Source: JBFIHZ01 sp041601535 (GTDB lineage Bacteria > Pseudomonadota > Gammaproteobacteria > Xanthomonadales > SZUA-36). From it: a DNA stretch of 26,375 nt. The notes below the pieces were generated by a model. It was not told the origin of the DNA and searched no databases. It was given only the letters and a program-made list of their open reading frames with translations. Made by a program: the position numbers and the translations under genes. The stretch covers positions 1 through 26,375 of the forward strand of contig JBFIHZ010000011.1 in NCBI GenBank assembly GCA_041601535.1, read 5' to 3'. Positions 8,106 through 15,013 of the stretch are shown here, piece by piece. Each line of letters begins with the position of its first letter. Position 1 is the stretch's first letter.

Positions 8106-9935
8106 ATGAAAACGCCGGAGGCCAGCGAAACATTTGACGGCAAAACCTTCGCGGCGCGCCTGCCCACGCGGCCGGGCGTTTACGTCATGCGTGATGCCGA
8201 CGGCAGCACGCTGTACGTCGGCAAGGCGCGGAACCTGCGCAAGCGGGTGCGTAGCTATTTTGATGGCCGCCCCAAGGTGGAGCGCATCATGCGCATGGTG
8301 GCACGCATCGCCTCCATGGACATCAGTCTGACGCGCACCGAAGGTGAAGCACTGCTGCTGGAAAACGAGTGGATCAAATCGCTCAAGCCGCGCTACAACA
8401 TCCTGCTGCGTGACGATAAATCCTACCCGTGGCTGAAACTCACCACCACGCACGAGTTTCCGCGCATCGCCTTTCATCGCGGCGCGCTGGAAAAAAAAGA
8501 CCGCCACTTTGGTCCGTACCCCTCGGCCAGCTCCGTGCGCGAAAGTATCAACCTGATCCAGAAACTGTTTCGTCTGCGCAATTGCGAGGACAGCTATTTC
8601 GCGCACCGCCGGCGGCCCTGCCTGCAATACCAGATCCGCCGTTGCACCGCGCCGTGTGTTGATTTTGTCACGCCGGAGGAATACCAGGAGCAGGTCAGTG
8701 ATGCCATCCTGTTCCTGGAAGGCAAGGACGACAAGATCATTGACCGGCTGATCCGCCGCATGGAACGGGCGGCCGGGCAGATGGAATACGAAACCGCGGC
8801 GGTGTACCGCGACCAGATCAGTACGCTGAAAAAGATGCACGCCCAGCAGTTTGTTTCCGGCGGTAATAACAACATCGACTTTATCGCGGTGGCCCAGGAG
8901 CAGGGCAAGAGTTGCGTGCAGGTGGTATCCATCCGCAATGGCCGCAACCTCGGGCAACGCAGTTTCTTCCCCAGCCAGGCGGAACAGCATGATGCCGCCG
9001 AGGTGCTGGATGCCTTCCTCGGCCAGTACTACCAGGAGCGCATGCCACCGGCGCAACTGGTGCTGAGTCATGCGGTGGAAAATGCCGATGTGCTGGCGCC
9101 GGCGTTCTCACTGAAAGCCGGCCGCAAAGTGGAATTGCAGCCCCATCCACGGGGCGACCGCCGCCAGGCCCTGCAAATGGCCCTGCAGAATGCACGCCAG
9201 TCGCTGGGGCTGAAACTGGCCAGCCAGGCCAATATCACGCGGCAATTTGAAGCCCTGGCCGAGGTGCTGAAGCTGGAAGAGCCGCCGCAATGGGTGGAAT
9301 GCTTTGACATCTCCCATACCGCCGGCAACCAGGCGGTGGGTTCCTGCGTGGTGTTTGACCAGAACGGCCCGGTCAAATCCCGCTACCGGCGTTATAACCT
9401 CAAGGACATCACGCCGGGCGACGATTACGCCGCCATGCACCAGGTGCTGTCCCGCCGTTATGGCCGCATGCAGGCCGAAGAGGGCAGCTTTCCGGACCTG
9501 GTCATGATCGATGGCGGCAAAGGACAGCTCAAGCAGGCCATCGAGGTGATGGACGAACTCGGCCTGGGGGATATCGCGCTGGTCGGCATCGCCAAGGGCC
9601 CGTCGCGCCGGCCGGGGTATGAACAATGGGTGCAGCCCGGCAGCAACATCGAATTGTTTCCCGGGCCGGCCTCACCGGCTTCCCACCTGGCGCAACAGAT
9701 CCGCGACGAGGCCCACCGGTTTGCCATCACCGGGCATCGCGGCCGGCGCAACAAGGCCACCACCCGATCCAGCCTGGAAGATATTCCCGGCGTGGGCCCG
9801 AAGCGGCGGCGGCAGTTACTGAATCATTTTGGTGGTCTGCAGGGCGTGTCACGTGCCGGCGTGGAGGAATTATCCAGCGTGCCGGGTATCAACCAGCATC
9901 TGGCCGAACAGATATTCAAGGCGCTGCATGGCTGA
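8106..9935 (+). CDS. uvrC: Excinuclease ABC subunit C (UvrC)
   Basis: UvrC makes the dual incisions of nucleotide excision repair after UvrA/UvrB load on damaged DNA. The 609-residue protein has the standard domain order. A GIY-YIG nuclease comes first (RPGVYVMRDADGSTLYVGKA, about 20-45), then a UvrB-interacting UVR motif (about 206-240). The UvrC RNase H-like nuclease domain follows with CFDISHTAGN, YRRYNLKDITPGDDYAAM and VMIDGGKGQL, and the C-terminal helix-hairpin-helix pair (LEDIPGVGPKRRRQLLNHFG and LSSVPGINQHLAEQI) closes the protein. Length is normal (about 610). The ATG at 8106 fits homologues, which begin 15-20 residues before the GIY motif. pgsA follows, the order seen in many gammaproteobacteria, although uvrY does not precede it here. 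Confidence 0.97.
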   Translation: MKTPEASETFDGKTFAARLPTRPGVYVMRDADGSTLYVGKARNLRKRVRSYFDGRPKVERIMRMVARIASMDISLTRTEGEALLLENEWIKSLKPRYNILLRDDKSYPWLKLTTTHEFPRIAFHRGALEKKDRHFGPYPSASSVRESINLIQKLFRLRNCEDSYFAHRRRPCLQYQIRRCTAPCVDFVTPEEYQEQVSDAILFLEGKDDKIIDRLIRRMERAAGQMEYETAAVYRDQISTLKKMHAQQFVSGGNNNIDFIAVAQEQGKSCVQVVSIRNGRNLGQRSFFPSQAEQHDAAEVLDAFLGQYYQERMPPAQLVLSHAVENADVLAPAFSLKAGRKVELQPHPRGDRRQALQMALQNARQSLGLKLASQANITRQFEALAEVLKLEEPPQWVECFDISHTAGNQAVGSCVVFDQNGPVKSRYRRYNLKDITPGDDYAAMHQVLSRRYGRMQAEEGSFPDLVMIDGGKGQLKQAIEVMDELGLGDIALVGIAKGPSRRPGYEQWVQPGSNIELFPGPASPASHLAQQIRDEAHRFAITGHRGRRNKATTRSSLEDIPGVGPKRRRQLLNHFGGLQGVSRAGVEELSSVPGINQHLAEQIFKALHG

Positions 9936-9938
9936 GGT

Positions 9939-9953
9939 GGCCCGGATCGGGCC
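9939..9953. other. Short GC-rich hairpin after uvrC
   Basis: GGCCCG (9939-9944) and CGGGCC (9948-9953) form a perfect 6-bp stem with a 3-base loop, 3 bp after the uvrC stop. No T-run follows, so it does not look like a standard intrinsic terminator. It could protect the mRNA 3' end or be chance in GC-rich DNA. Confidence 0.3.
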
Positions 9954-10058
9954 GCTGCGCGCGTTGCCATAACAAGGTAACCGGACGGTGCCGCAGGCAC
10001 ATGGCCCGGCCGGTAAACGGCGTTCTGTTTAAGCGACATGTCTTTATAGGTCACAGTC

Positions 10059-10067
10059 TGCGATAAT
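10059..10067 (+). promoter_or_regulatory. Extended -10-like promoter element for pgsA
   Basis: TGCGATAAT matches an extended -10 (TG-N-TATAAT, one mismatch) about 36 bp upstream of the pgsA ATG. The -35 region about 17 bp upstream is poor, which is typical of extended -10 promoters. It is the best sigma-70-like element in the 167-bp uvrC-pgsA spacer and suggests that pgsA, ispG and the methyltransferase can be transcribed separately from uvrC. Confidence 0.45.
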
Positions 10068-10102
10068 ACGCGCTTGTCCAACCCGCTGAACCGTGCACAT
10101 CC

Positions 10103-10783
10103 ATGACCCTGACTTCACCCACCATACTCACCTTGCTGCGCATTGCGCTGGTGCCGGTGCTGGTGTTGTTGTTTTACCTGCCCATGCACTGGTCCAACCT
10201 GGCCACCGTGGTGATCTTCGTGCTGGCTGCCGTGACCGACTGGGCCGATGGTTTCCTGGCCCGGCGCATGGGGCAAATGTCCCGCTTTGGCGCATTCCTC
10301 GACCCGGTGGCCGACAAGATCATGGTGGCCACGGCGCTGATCCTGCTGGTGCAGCGGCAACAGTCACACGAAGCCGTGTTCGCCATCGCGGCGGCCGTTA
10401 TCGTTGGCCGCGAGATCACCATTTCCGCCTTGCGTGAATGGATGTCTGAAGTGGGCGCACGCGCACTGGTCAATGTTTCCTGGGTGGGCAAAACCAAAAC
10501 GGGCTTCCAGATGACGGCCATCGGTTTTTTGCTGTATCACGATGACATCTGGATATTCCCCATCGCGCTGATTGGCGAGGTCCTGCTGTACACGGCCGCC
10601 TTACTGACCTTGTGGTCCATGTGGATTTACCTGAAAGCCGCCTGGCCGGTGATGAGCGATTCACGTCACCATCAGCATTTCGAACAACAGGAATTTGAAG
10701 CGGACGAGCAGCGCCGGGCCCGGACGAGCACACAGGATACAACCGCAGACGTGGCCGGGCCGGCAGCCGAACCCGCAGATTGA
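10103..10783 (+). CDS. pgsA: CDP-diacylglycerol-glycerol-3-phosphate 3-phosphatidyltransferase
   Basis: PgsA makes phosphatidylglycerophosphate from CDP-diacylglycerol and glycerol-3-phosphate, the committed step to phosphatidylglycerol and cardiolipin. The 226-residue inner-membrane protein has the N-terminal segment LTLLRIALVP and the CDP-alcohol phosphotransferase motif in DWADGFLARRMGQMSRFGAF followed by LDPVADKIMV (D-G-x2-A-R-x8-G-x3-D-x3-D). Several further membrane helices extend to about residue 180. It is about 40 residues longer than E. coli PgsA (182). The excess is a C-terminal hydrophilic tail rich in E, Q, R, T and A after the last helix. ispG begins 12 bp after the stop. Downstream of uvrC is the usual place for pgsA in gammaproteobacteria. 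Confidence 0.93.
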   Translation: MTLTSPTILTLLRIALVPVLVLLFYLPMHWSNLATVVIFVLAAVTDWADGFLARRMGQMSRFGAFLDPVADKIMVATALILLVQRQQSHEAVFAIAAAVIVGREITISALREWMSEVGARALVNVSWVGKTKTGFQMTAIGFLLYHDDIWIFPIALIGEVLLYTAALLTLWSMWIYLKAAWPVMSDSRHHQHFEQQEFEADEQRRARTSTQDTTADVAGPAAEPAD

Positions 10784-10795
10784 GCAAACCCAACG

Positions 10796-12046
10796 ATGTC
10801 TGAAGCAGCCCAACGCCGGCCCACACCGACCGTCCACATCGGCTCGGTTGCCATTGGCAGCCAGCACCCGATCGTGGTGCAGTCGATGACCAATACCGAC
10901 ACCGCGGACGCCAAGTCCACCGCCCGCCAGGTGGCCGAACTGGCGCGTGCCGGTTCTGAACTGGTGCGCATTACCGTAAATACGCTGGAAGCGGCGCAGG
11001 CCGTGCCGGACATCGTGCGCCGGCTGGAAATGATGTCCTGCGAGGTGCCGCTGATTGGTGATTTTCATTACAACGGCCACCAGTTGTTGAGCGCGGTTCC
11101 GGATTGTGCCCGGCTGCTGGCCAAGTACCGCATCAATCCCGGCAATGTGGGATTCGGGCGCAAGCGCGATGACCAGTTCGCCACCATTATCGAGCACGCC
11201 ATCCGCTACGATAAACCGGTGCGTATCGGTGTTAACTGGGGCAGCCTGGATGCCAAATTACTGGCCCGCCTGATGGATGAAAACGCCGCTTTGCCGAAAC
11301 CGCAGGATGCACGCCAGGTGATGCGCGAAGCCTTGATCCGTTCGGCGGTAGACAGCGCCAGCCAGGCCGAAAGCCTGGGCCTGGCACATGACCGCATCAT
11401 CCTTTCCTGCAAGGTCAGCGACGTGCAGGACCTGATCGCCGTGTACCGCGAGCTGGCCAATCGGTGTGACTACCCGCTGCACCTCGGCCTGACCGAGGCT
11501 GGCATGGGCAGCAAGGGCATCGTCTGCTCCACCGCCGCACTGGCGGTGCTGCTGCAGGAAGGCATAGGCGATACCATTCGCATCTCGCTGACCCCGGAGC
11601 CAGAGCAGCCGCGCACCGACGAGGTCATCGTGGCGCAGGAACTGCTGCAAAGCATGGGGCTACGCGCCTTCGCGCCAATGGTTACCGCTTGCCCGGGCTG
11701 TGGGCGCACCACCAGCACGGTGTTCCAGGGCCTGGCCCGTGACGTGCAAAACTACATCCGGCAACGCATGCCGGAATGGCGCACGCAGTACCGCGGCGTG
11801 GAAAACCTGTCACTGGCGGTGATGGGTTGCGTGGTCAACGGCCCGGGTGAGAGCCGTCACGCCAACATCGGCATCAGCCTACCCGGCACCGGCGAAGCGC
11901 CGGTGGCACCGGTGTTCGTTGACGGCAACAAACACGTGACCCTGCGCGGCGAAGAATTGACGGATGATTTTTTGCAGCTGATTGAAACCTACGTGCAGGA
12001 ACATTACCCCCCTTACCTTGAACCTGAAAGCAAGCAGACACCATGA
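10796..12046 (+). CDS. ispG: 4-hydroxy-3-methylbut-2-en-1-yl diphosphate synthase (IspG/GcpE)
   Basis: IspG is the 4Fe-4S enzyme that converts methylerythritol cyclodiphosphate to HMBPP in the MEP isoprenoid pathway. The 416-residue protein shows the substrate-binding barrel start (GSVAIGSQHPIVVQSMTNTD) and the C-terminal cluster domain. That domain contains C299-x2-C302 (ACPGCGRTT) and C345 with the conserved Glu at 352 in GCVVNGPGE, matching the three Cys plus Glu ligand set of the family. It is longer than E. coli IspG (372), as in xanthomonad-like and beta-proteobacterial enzymes. The TGA stop overlaps the ATG of the downstream methyltransferase. A single-gene reaction in a two-gene coupled unit hints at a functional link but does not prove one. 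Confidence 0.96.
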   Translation: MSEAAQRRPTPTVHIGSVAIGSQHPIVVQSMTNTDTADAKSTARQVAELARAGSELVRITVNTLEAAQAVPDIVRRLEMMSCEVPLIGDFHYNGHQLLSAVPDCARLLAKYRINPGNVGFGRKRDDQFATIIEHAIRYDKPVRIGVNWGSLDAKLLARLMDENAALPKPQDARQVMREALIRSAVDSASQAESLGLAHDRIILSCKVSDVQDLIAVYRELANRCDYPLHLGLTEAGMGSKGIVCSTAALAVLLQEGIGDTIRISLTPEPEQPRTDEVIVAQELLQSMGLRAFAPMVTACPGCGRTTSTVFQGLARDVQNYIRQRMPEWRTQYRGVENLSLAVMGCVVNGPGESRHANIGISLPGTGEAPVAPVFVDGNKHVTLRGEELTDDFLQLIETYVQEHYPPYLEPESKQTP

Positions 12047-12855
12047 GCCTGTTGAGAAAACCCCGGTTGGCGGATACCGCCGACCGCCATGTGCTGTATC
12101 AGCAATCGGTGCAGGACACCGAAGCGGAAATCGACTTTGTCGAAGAAACCTGGAACGAACTACGCCAGCGCCCGGCCGAACTGCTGCGCGAGGATTTTTG
12201 TGGCACGGCCAATACCGCCTGCGAATGGGTGCGCCGGGATGAGCACAATTATGCCATCGGCGTGGACCTGGATGCCGATGTGCTGGCCTGGGGCGAGCAG
12301 CACAACCTGGCGGAACTGAACCCGGACGAACAAAGCCGCATCGAACTGATTCACGGCAACGTGCTGGACGTGCGGCCGGAACGCGCCGACATCATCCTGG
12401 CGATGAACTTCAGCTATTTCCTGTTCCGCACCCGCGCCGGGCTGCTGGAGTACTTCCGCTGCGCGTACGACGGACTGGAAGATGATGGCATCCTGTTCCT
12501 GGATGCCTACGGCGGTTACGATGCGCCGCGCGAGATTGAAGAAACACGCGATTGCGACGGGTTCGTGTACATCTGGGACCAGGCCTCGTTCAACCCGATC
12601 GATTCCAGCATGACCTGTCATATCCATTTCGAGTTTCCCGACCGCTCACGCATGGAACAGGCCTTCACCTACCACTGGCGCCTGTGGACCCTGCCGGAAA
12701 TCAGGGAGCTGTTGCACGAGGCTGGTTTCAGCCAGGTGGATATTTACTGGGAAGGCACCGACGAGGAGAGCGAAGAGGGTAATGGCATTTACGAGCCCCG
12801 CGAAGTGGGCGAAGCCGATGCCGGCTGGGTGTGCTATATCGTGGCGCAGCGCTGA
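12043..12855 (+). CDS. Class I SAM-dependent methyltransferase, substrate unknown
   Basis: This 270-residue soluble protein has Rossmann-type methyltransferase features. They are a variant glycine-rich motif I (LLREDFCGTANTA, about 47-59), motif II acidic residue in AIGVDLDADVL (about 71-81), a NVLDV motif II/III region, and the late motif DDGILFLDAYGG. The C-terminal part carries an acidic stretch (TDEESEEGN) before a conserved-looking end. It begins with ATG inside the ispG stop (ATGA), so translation is probably coupled. I do not recognise a named family or substrate. Similar unnamed methyltransferases occur in proteobacteria. Fold confidence is good; function is unassigned. Confidence 0.82.
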   Translation: MSLLRKPRLADTADRHVLYQQSVQDTEAEIDFVEETWNELRQRPAELLREDFCGTANTACEWVRRDEHNYAIGVDLDADVLAWGEQHNLAELNPDEQSRIELIHGNVLDVRPERADIILAMNFSYFLFRTRAGLLEYFRCAYDGLEDDGILFLDAYGGYDAPREIEETRDCDGFVYIWDQASFNPIDSSMTCHIHFEFPDRSRMEQAFTYHWRLWTLPEIRELLHEAGFSQVDIYWEGTDEESEEGNGIYEPREVGEADAGWVCYIVAQR

Positions 12856-12949
12856 ACCAGGCATTCAGGCCGGCACGGATATGACCCGGTTCTGTACCTG
12901 ATAAAGGGCCATGGCCTTGAGGTGATGGCGCTGCAGCAGGCGGCCGTCA

Positions 12950-13807
12950 TCACGCCGGGCGGGCCTTGCGCCGCGCGGCATGCGCCTGTCCCTGGTAGCT
13001 CAGGCCGCTGATTTCCGCGGACGGATCCAGCGACGTGACCAGCAGCGCCACTGCCGGCAATTCACCGGCTGTGGCCACATCCACCACCACAGCTTCCGTT
13101 TCCCCGCCAGCACTGGTTTGCAGCATCAGCGCATCGCCAGCTACCAAACCGGAGTGATGGTCGGTTTCAATAATCAGGGGTTTGCGTTTTACCGTGCCCA
13201 GGTAGCGCGCCCGGGCAACGATTTCCTGCCCCGGGTAACAGCCCTTGCTGAAACTCACCGCGCCCAGTTGCTCCAGTCCCAGCATCTGCGGGATAAAGCG
13301 TTCACTGCTGGTGGTGTTCAGCCAGCTGACACCTTGCAACAACTCATGGCGGTGCCAGTGCGCTGGCGACAGGAGTTGTTCCTCGCCAACCGAACCATCT
13401 GTGGACGGGGGAGGGGCCGACATCCCTGCAGCGGCCACGCAATACTGCAGGTCCAGCCCGGGCAGGCGGATCAGCCCTGTCTCCGGCACGGCGCGAACAG
13501 CGGCCGGCACCGCATAAACGGTTGCCTGCTGATCAACCGTAATGTCCACATTGGAGCGCAATACATACATGCGCAGACGTCGCTCCAGCCCGGCCAGCAA
13601 ACTGCTGGCCAACAGCAAGCGCCAGTTGTCCGCTTGCCGGTTGACCAGGATCACTGCGATCACCTGCCCCTTGGGTGAGCAATAGGCCGCCAGGGTGCTG
13701 TCACCTTCCGCCAGCGCGAGGATATCGGCGCTTAACTGTGCCTGCAGAAACGTACCGGCGTCAGCGCCGGTGAAGTGCAACACGCCAAGATAGGGTAGGG
13801 CAATCAT
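12950..13807 (-). CDS. ygfZ: YgfZ/GcvT-like folate-binding Fe-S cluster maintenance protein
   Basis: YgfZ is a tetrahydrofolate-binding protein needed for normal activity of several Fe-S enzymes. The defining motif KGCYPGQEIVARARYLGTVKR region, with its catalytic-site cysteine, is present in the C-terminal half. The N-terminal LGVLHFTGADAGTFLQAQLS matches the GcvT-like fold. I chose the ATG at 13807 (complement), giving 285 residues beginning MIALPYLGVL, because conserved sequence starts there. The frame stays open to an upstream start at 13921, which adds 38 residues without family resemblance. A short Pro/Ser/Gly-rich insert (GMSAPPPSTDGSVGEEQ) precedes the segment before LLQGVSWL. It is the only gene on the minus strand and is divergent from the SDHAF4-like/sdh operon, whose product is an Fe-S enzyme. 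Confidence 0.9.
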   Translation of the reverse strand: MIALPYLGVLHFTGADAGTFLQAQLSADILALAEGDSTLAAYCSPKGQVIAVILVNRQADNWRLLLASSLLAGLERRLRMYVLRSNVDITVDQQATVYAVPAAVRAVPETGLIRLPGLDLQYCVAAAGMSAPPPSTDGSVGEEQLLSPAHWHRHELLQGVSWLNTTSSERFIPQMLGLEQLGAVSFSKGCYPGQEIVARARYLGTVKRKPLIIETDHHSGLVAGDALMLQTSAGGETEAVVVDVATAGELPAVALLVTSLDPSAEISGLSYQGQAHAARRKARPA

Positions 13808-13969
13808 GGTGTTTTCAGGGGTCTCCGTTACGGGGTTCAGGCCATTCAATATGGGCGGCCAGTGCGCTGAATACAAGGCGGATACGCAGCACCTGTACAG
13901 CCAGTGACTGCTATCTGCCAAAAAAGCCGCATGAGCGCTTGATTAAACGGCGTTGAATCAGTAGTCTTG

Positions 13970-13990
13970 CCGGGTTAACGTTACCGGGTT
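13970..13990. promoter_or_regulatory. Imperfect palindrome/direct repeat upstream of the sdh operon
   Basis: Between divergent ygfZ and the SDHAF4-like gene, the heptamer CCGGGTT occurs twice (13970-13976 and 13984-13990). The bases between and around them, GGTTAACGTTACC, form an imperfect palindrome centred on AACGTT. It lies 20-40 bp before the first sdh-operon start, a reasonable place for an operator. No known regulator consensus is matched, so this is a candidate only. Confidence 0.3.
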
Positions 13991-14009
13991 CGAAGGACAA
14001 AAACACAAC

Positions 14010-14195
14010 GTGTCACACACCGCCACCACACGCCCGCAGAATGCCAGCGGAACGGAACCCGGCCAACAGCAAGACGACCTCACCCGGGCCACACCCCTGC
14101 AGCACAAAAAAAGCAAGGAAATCGGCGGCCAGAAAGGGCCCGAACCGACGCGTTTTGGCGACTGGGAGAAAAACGGTCGTTGCACCGACTTTTAA
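14010..14195 (+). CDS. SDHAF4-like succinate dehydrogenase assembly factor (DUF1674)
   Basis: In mitochondria SDHAF4 binds flavinylated SdhA, shields it from autooxidation and promotes joining to SdhB. This 61-residue protein has a low-complexity, probably disordered N-terminal half and the conserved C-terminal family signature GGQKGPEPTRFGDWEKNGRC ending in TDF at the very terminus, as in the eukaryotic and alphaproteobacterial proteins. It starts with GTG at 14010, with AAGGA at about 13993 as a distant Shine-Dalgarno. It opens the sdh operon, 54 bp before sdhC, which strongly supports the assignment. Bacterial members are barely characterised, so its role here is inferred from homology and position. 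Confidence 0.85.
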   Translation: MSHTATTRPQNASGTEPGQQQDDLTRATPLQHKKSKEIGGQKGPEPTRFGDWEKNGRCTDF

Positions 14196-14249
14196 GCCCG
14201 ACACAGGCGCTTGCAGCTGAACCCGATCGATAGACTGGAAAACTGACCC

Positions 14250-14630
14250 GTGAAACCAAGACCCGTATCCCCGTTCATGCTCGGTCCGCATTACCGACCG
14301 CAACTGACCTCCATGTTGTCGATTCTGCATCGCGCCACCGGCGTGGTGCTGTCGCTGGTCGGTATTCCGCTGTTGCTGTGGTGGCTGATTGCCGCCGGCC
14401 GCGGCGCCGAGGCTTATAACGCGATGGCAGAGTGCCTGTCGGGAGTGCTCGGCAGCCTGGCGCTGGTGGCCTGCGTATTCAGCCTTAGCTTCCACTTCTT
14501 TAACGGCATCCGCCACCTGGTCTGGGACACCGGCCGCTGGCTGGACCTGGAAAATGCCTACCGTTCCGGCTGGGCCGTGGTGGTGGCCAGCTTGCTAAGC
14601 ACCGGCCTGCTGATTGGAGCCCTGCTATGA
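14250..14630 (+). CDS. sdhC: Succinate dehydrogenase cytochrome b556 subunit SdhC
   Basis: SdhC is one of two membrane anchors of complex II and binds heme b and ubiquinone. The 126-residue protein has three membrane helices. The N-terminal motif RPQLTSMLSILHRATG (about 16-31) contains the quinone-site serine and arginine (S21, R28). SFHFFNGIRHLVWD contains the heme-ligand histidine at 82. The start is GTG at 14250, chosen because the family begins with K-x-R-P-x-S-P. Its stop overlaps the sdhD ATG (ATGA). The sequence between SP and the quinone motif (FMLGPHY) differs from the more common HLQIY. Confidence 0.93.
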   Translation: MKPRPVSPFMLGPHYRPQLTSMLSILHRATGVVLSLVGIPLLLWWLIAAGRGAEAYNAMAECLSGVLGSLALVACVFSLSFHFFNGIRHLVWDTGRWLDLENAYRSGWAVVVASLLSTGLLIGALL

Positions 14631-15010
14631 ATGACATGACCAATCCTCTGGCCAGGGCGCGCGGCCACGGCAGCGCCAAGTCCGGCGTACACCACTGGAT
14701 CGCACAGCGCTTCACCTCGGTGGTACTGCTGGTACTGATTCCCTGGCTGGTGTACGCGCTTTGCAGCCTGCTGGGCCAGGGCCATGCGGCCGCCGTGCAA
14801 TTCATCGCCCAGCCGTGGAACGCCACCTTGCTGGTGCTGCTGCTGGTGGTACTCGCCTACCATGCGGCGCTCGGGCTGCAGGTGGTTATTGAAGACTATA
14901 TTCACAACAGGGCGCTGGAACTGGCCCTGCACTTCATCGTTCGCGCCAGCGCCATTACCGGCACGATCCTCGGTGTAATTTACGTACTCAAACTGGCGCT
15001 CGGGTCCTGA
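14627..15010 (+). CDS. sdhD: Succinate dehydrogenase membrane anchor subunit SdhD
   Basis: SdhD is the second membrane anchor of complex II. The 127-residue protein has the N-terminal family motif NPLARARGHGSAKSGVHHW and RFTSVVLL, then three membrane helices. His79 (YHAALGLQ) fits the heme b ligand. Asp90-Tyr91 in VIEDYIH fit the ubiquinone-site pair, with the same 11- and 12-residue spacing as in E. coli SdhD (His71, Asp82, Tyr83). It is coupled to sdhC by ATGA and lies 3 bp before sdhA. Confidence 0.93.
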   Translation: MNDMTNPLARARGHGSAKSGVHHWIAQRFTSVVLLVLIPWLVYALCSLLGQGHAAAVQFIAQPWNATLLVLLLVVLAYHAALGLQVVIEDYIHNRALELALHFIVRASAITGTILGVIYVLKLALGS

Positions 15011-15013
15011 TTC

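Noticed and set aside
8028..9071. Long minus-strand open frame of 347 codons opposite uvrC
   Set aside because: Antisense to a conserved uvrC with all domains intact; no family features.
9939..9953. Intrinsic terminator of uvrC
   Set aside because: The hairpin is only 6 bp and lacks a T-run, so I list it only as a hairpin.
9626..10066. Plus-strand frame of 146 codons overlapping the uvrC 3' end
   Set aside because: Mostly inside uvrC in another frame; the remaining part in the uvrC-pgsA spacer shows no conserved-looking sequence.
12865..12981. Minus-strand 38-codon ORF overlapping the ygfZ 3' end out of frame (MPRGARPARRDDGRL...)
   Set aside because: It reads smoothly but is short, has no clear ribosome-binding site and no recognised family; open frames of this length are common in GC-rich DNA.
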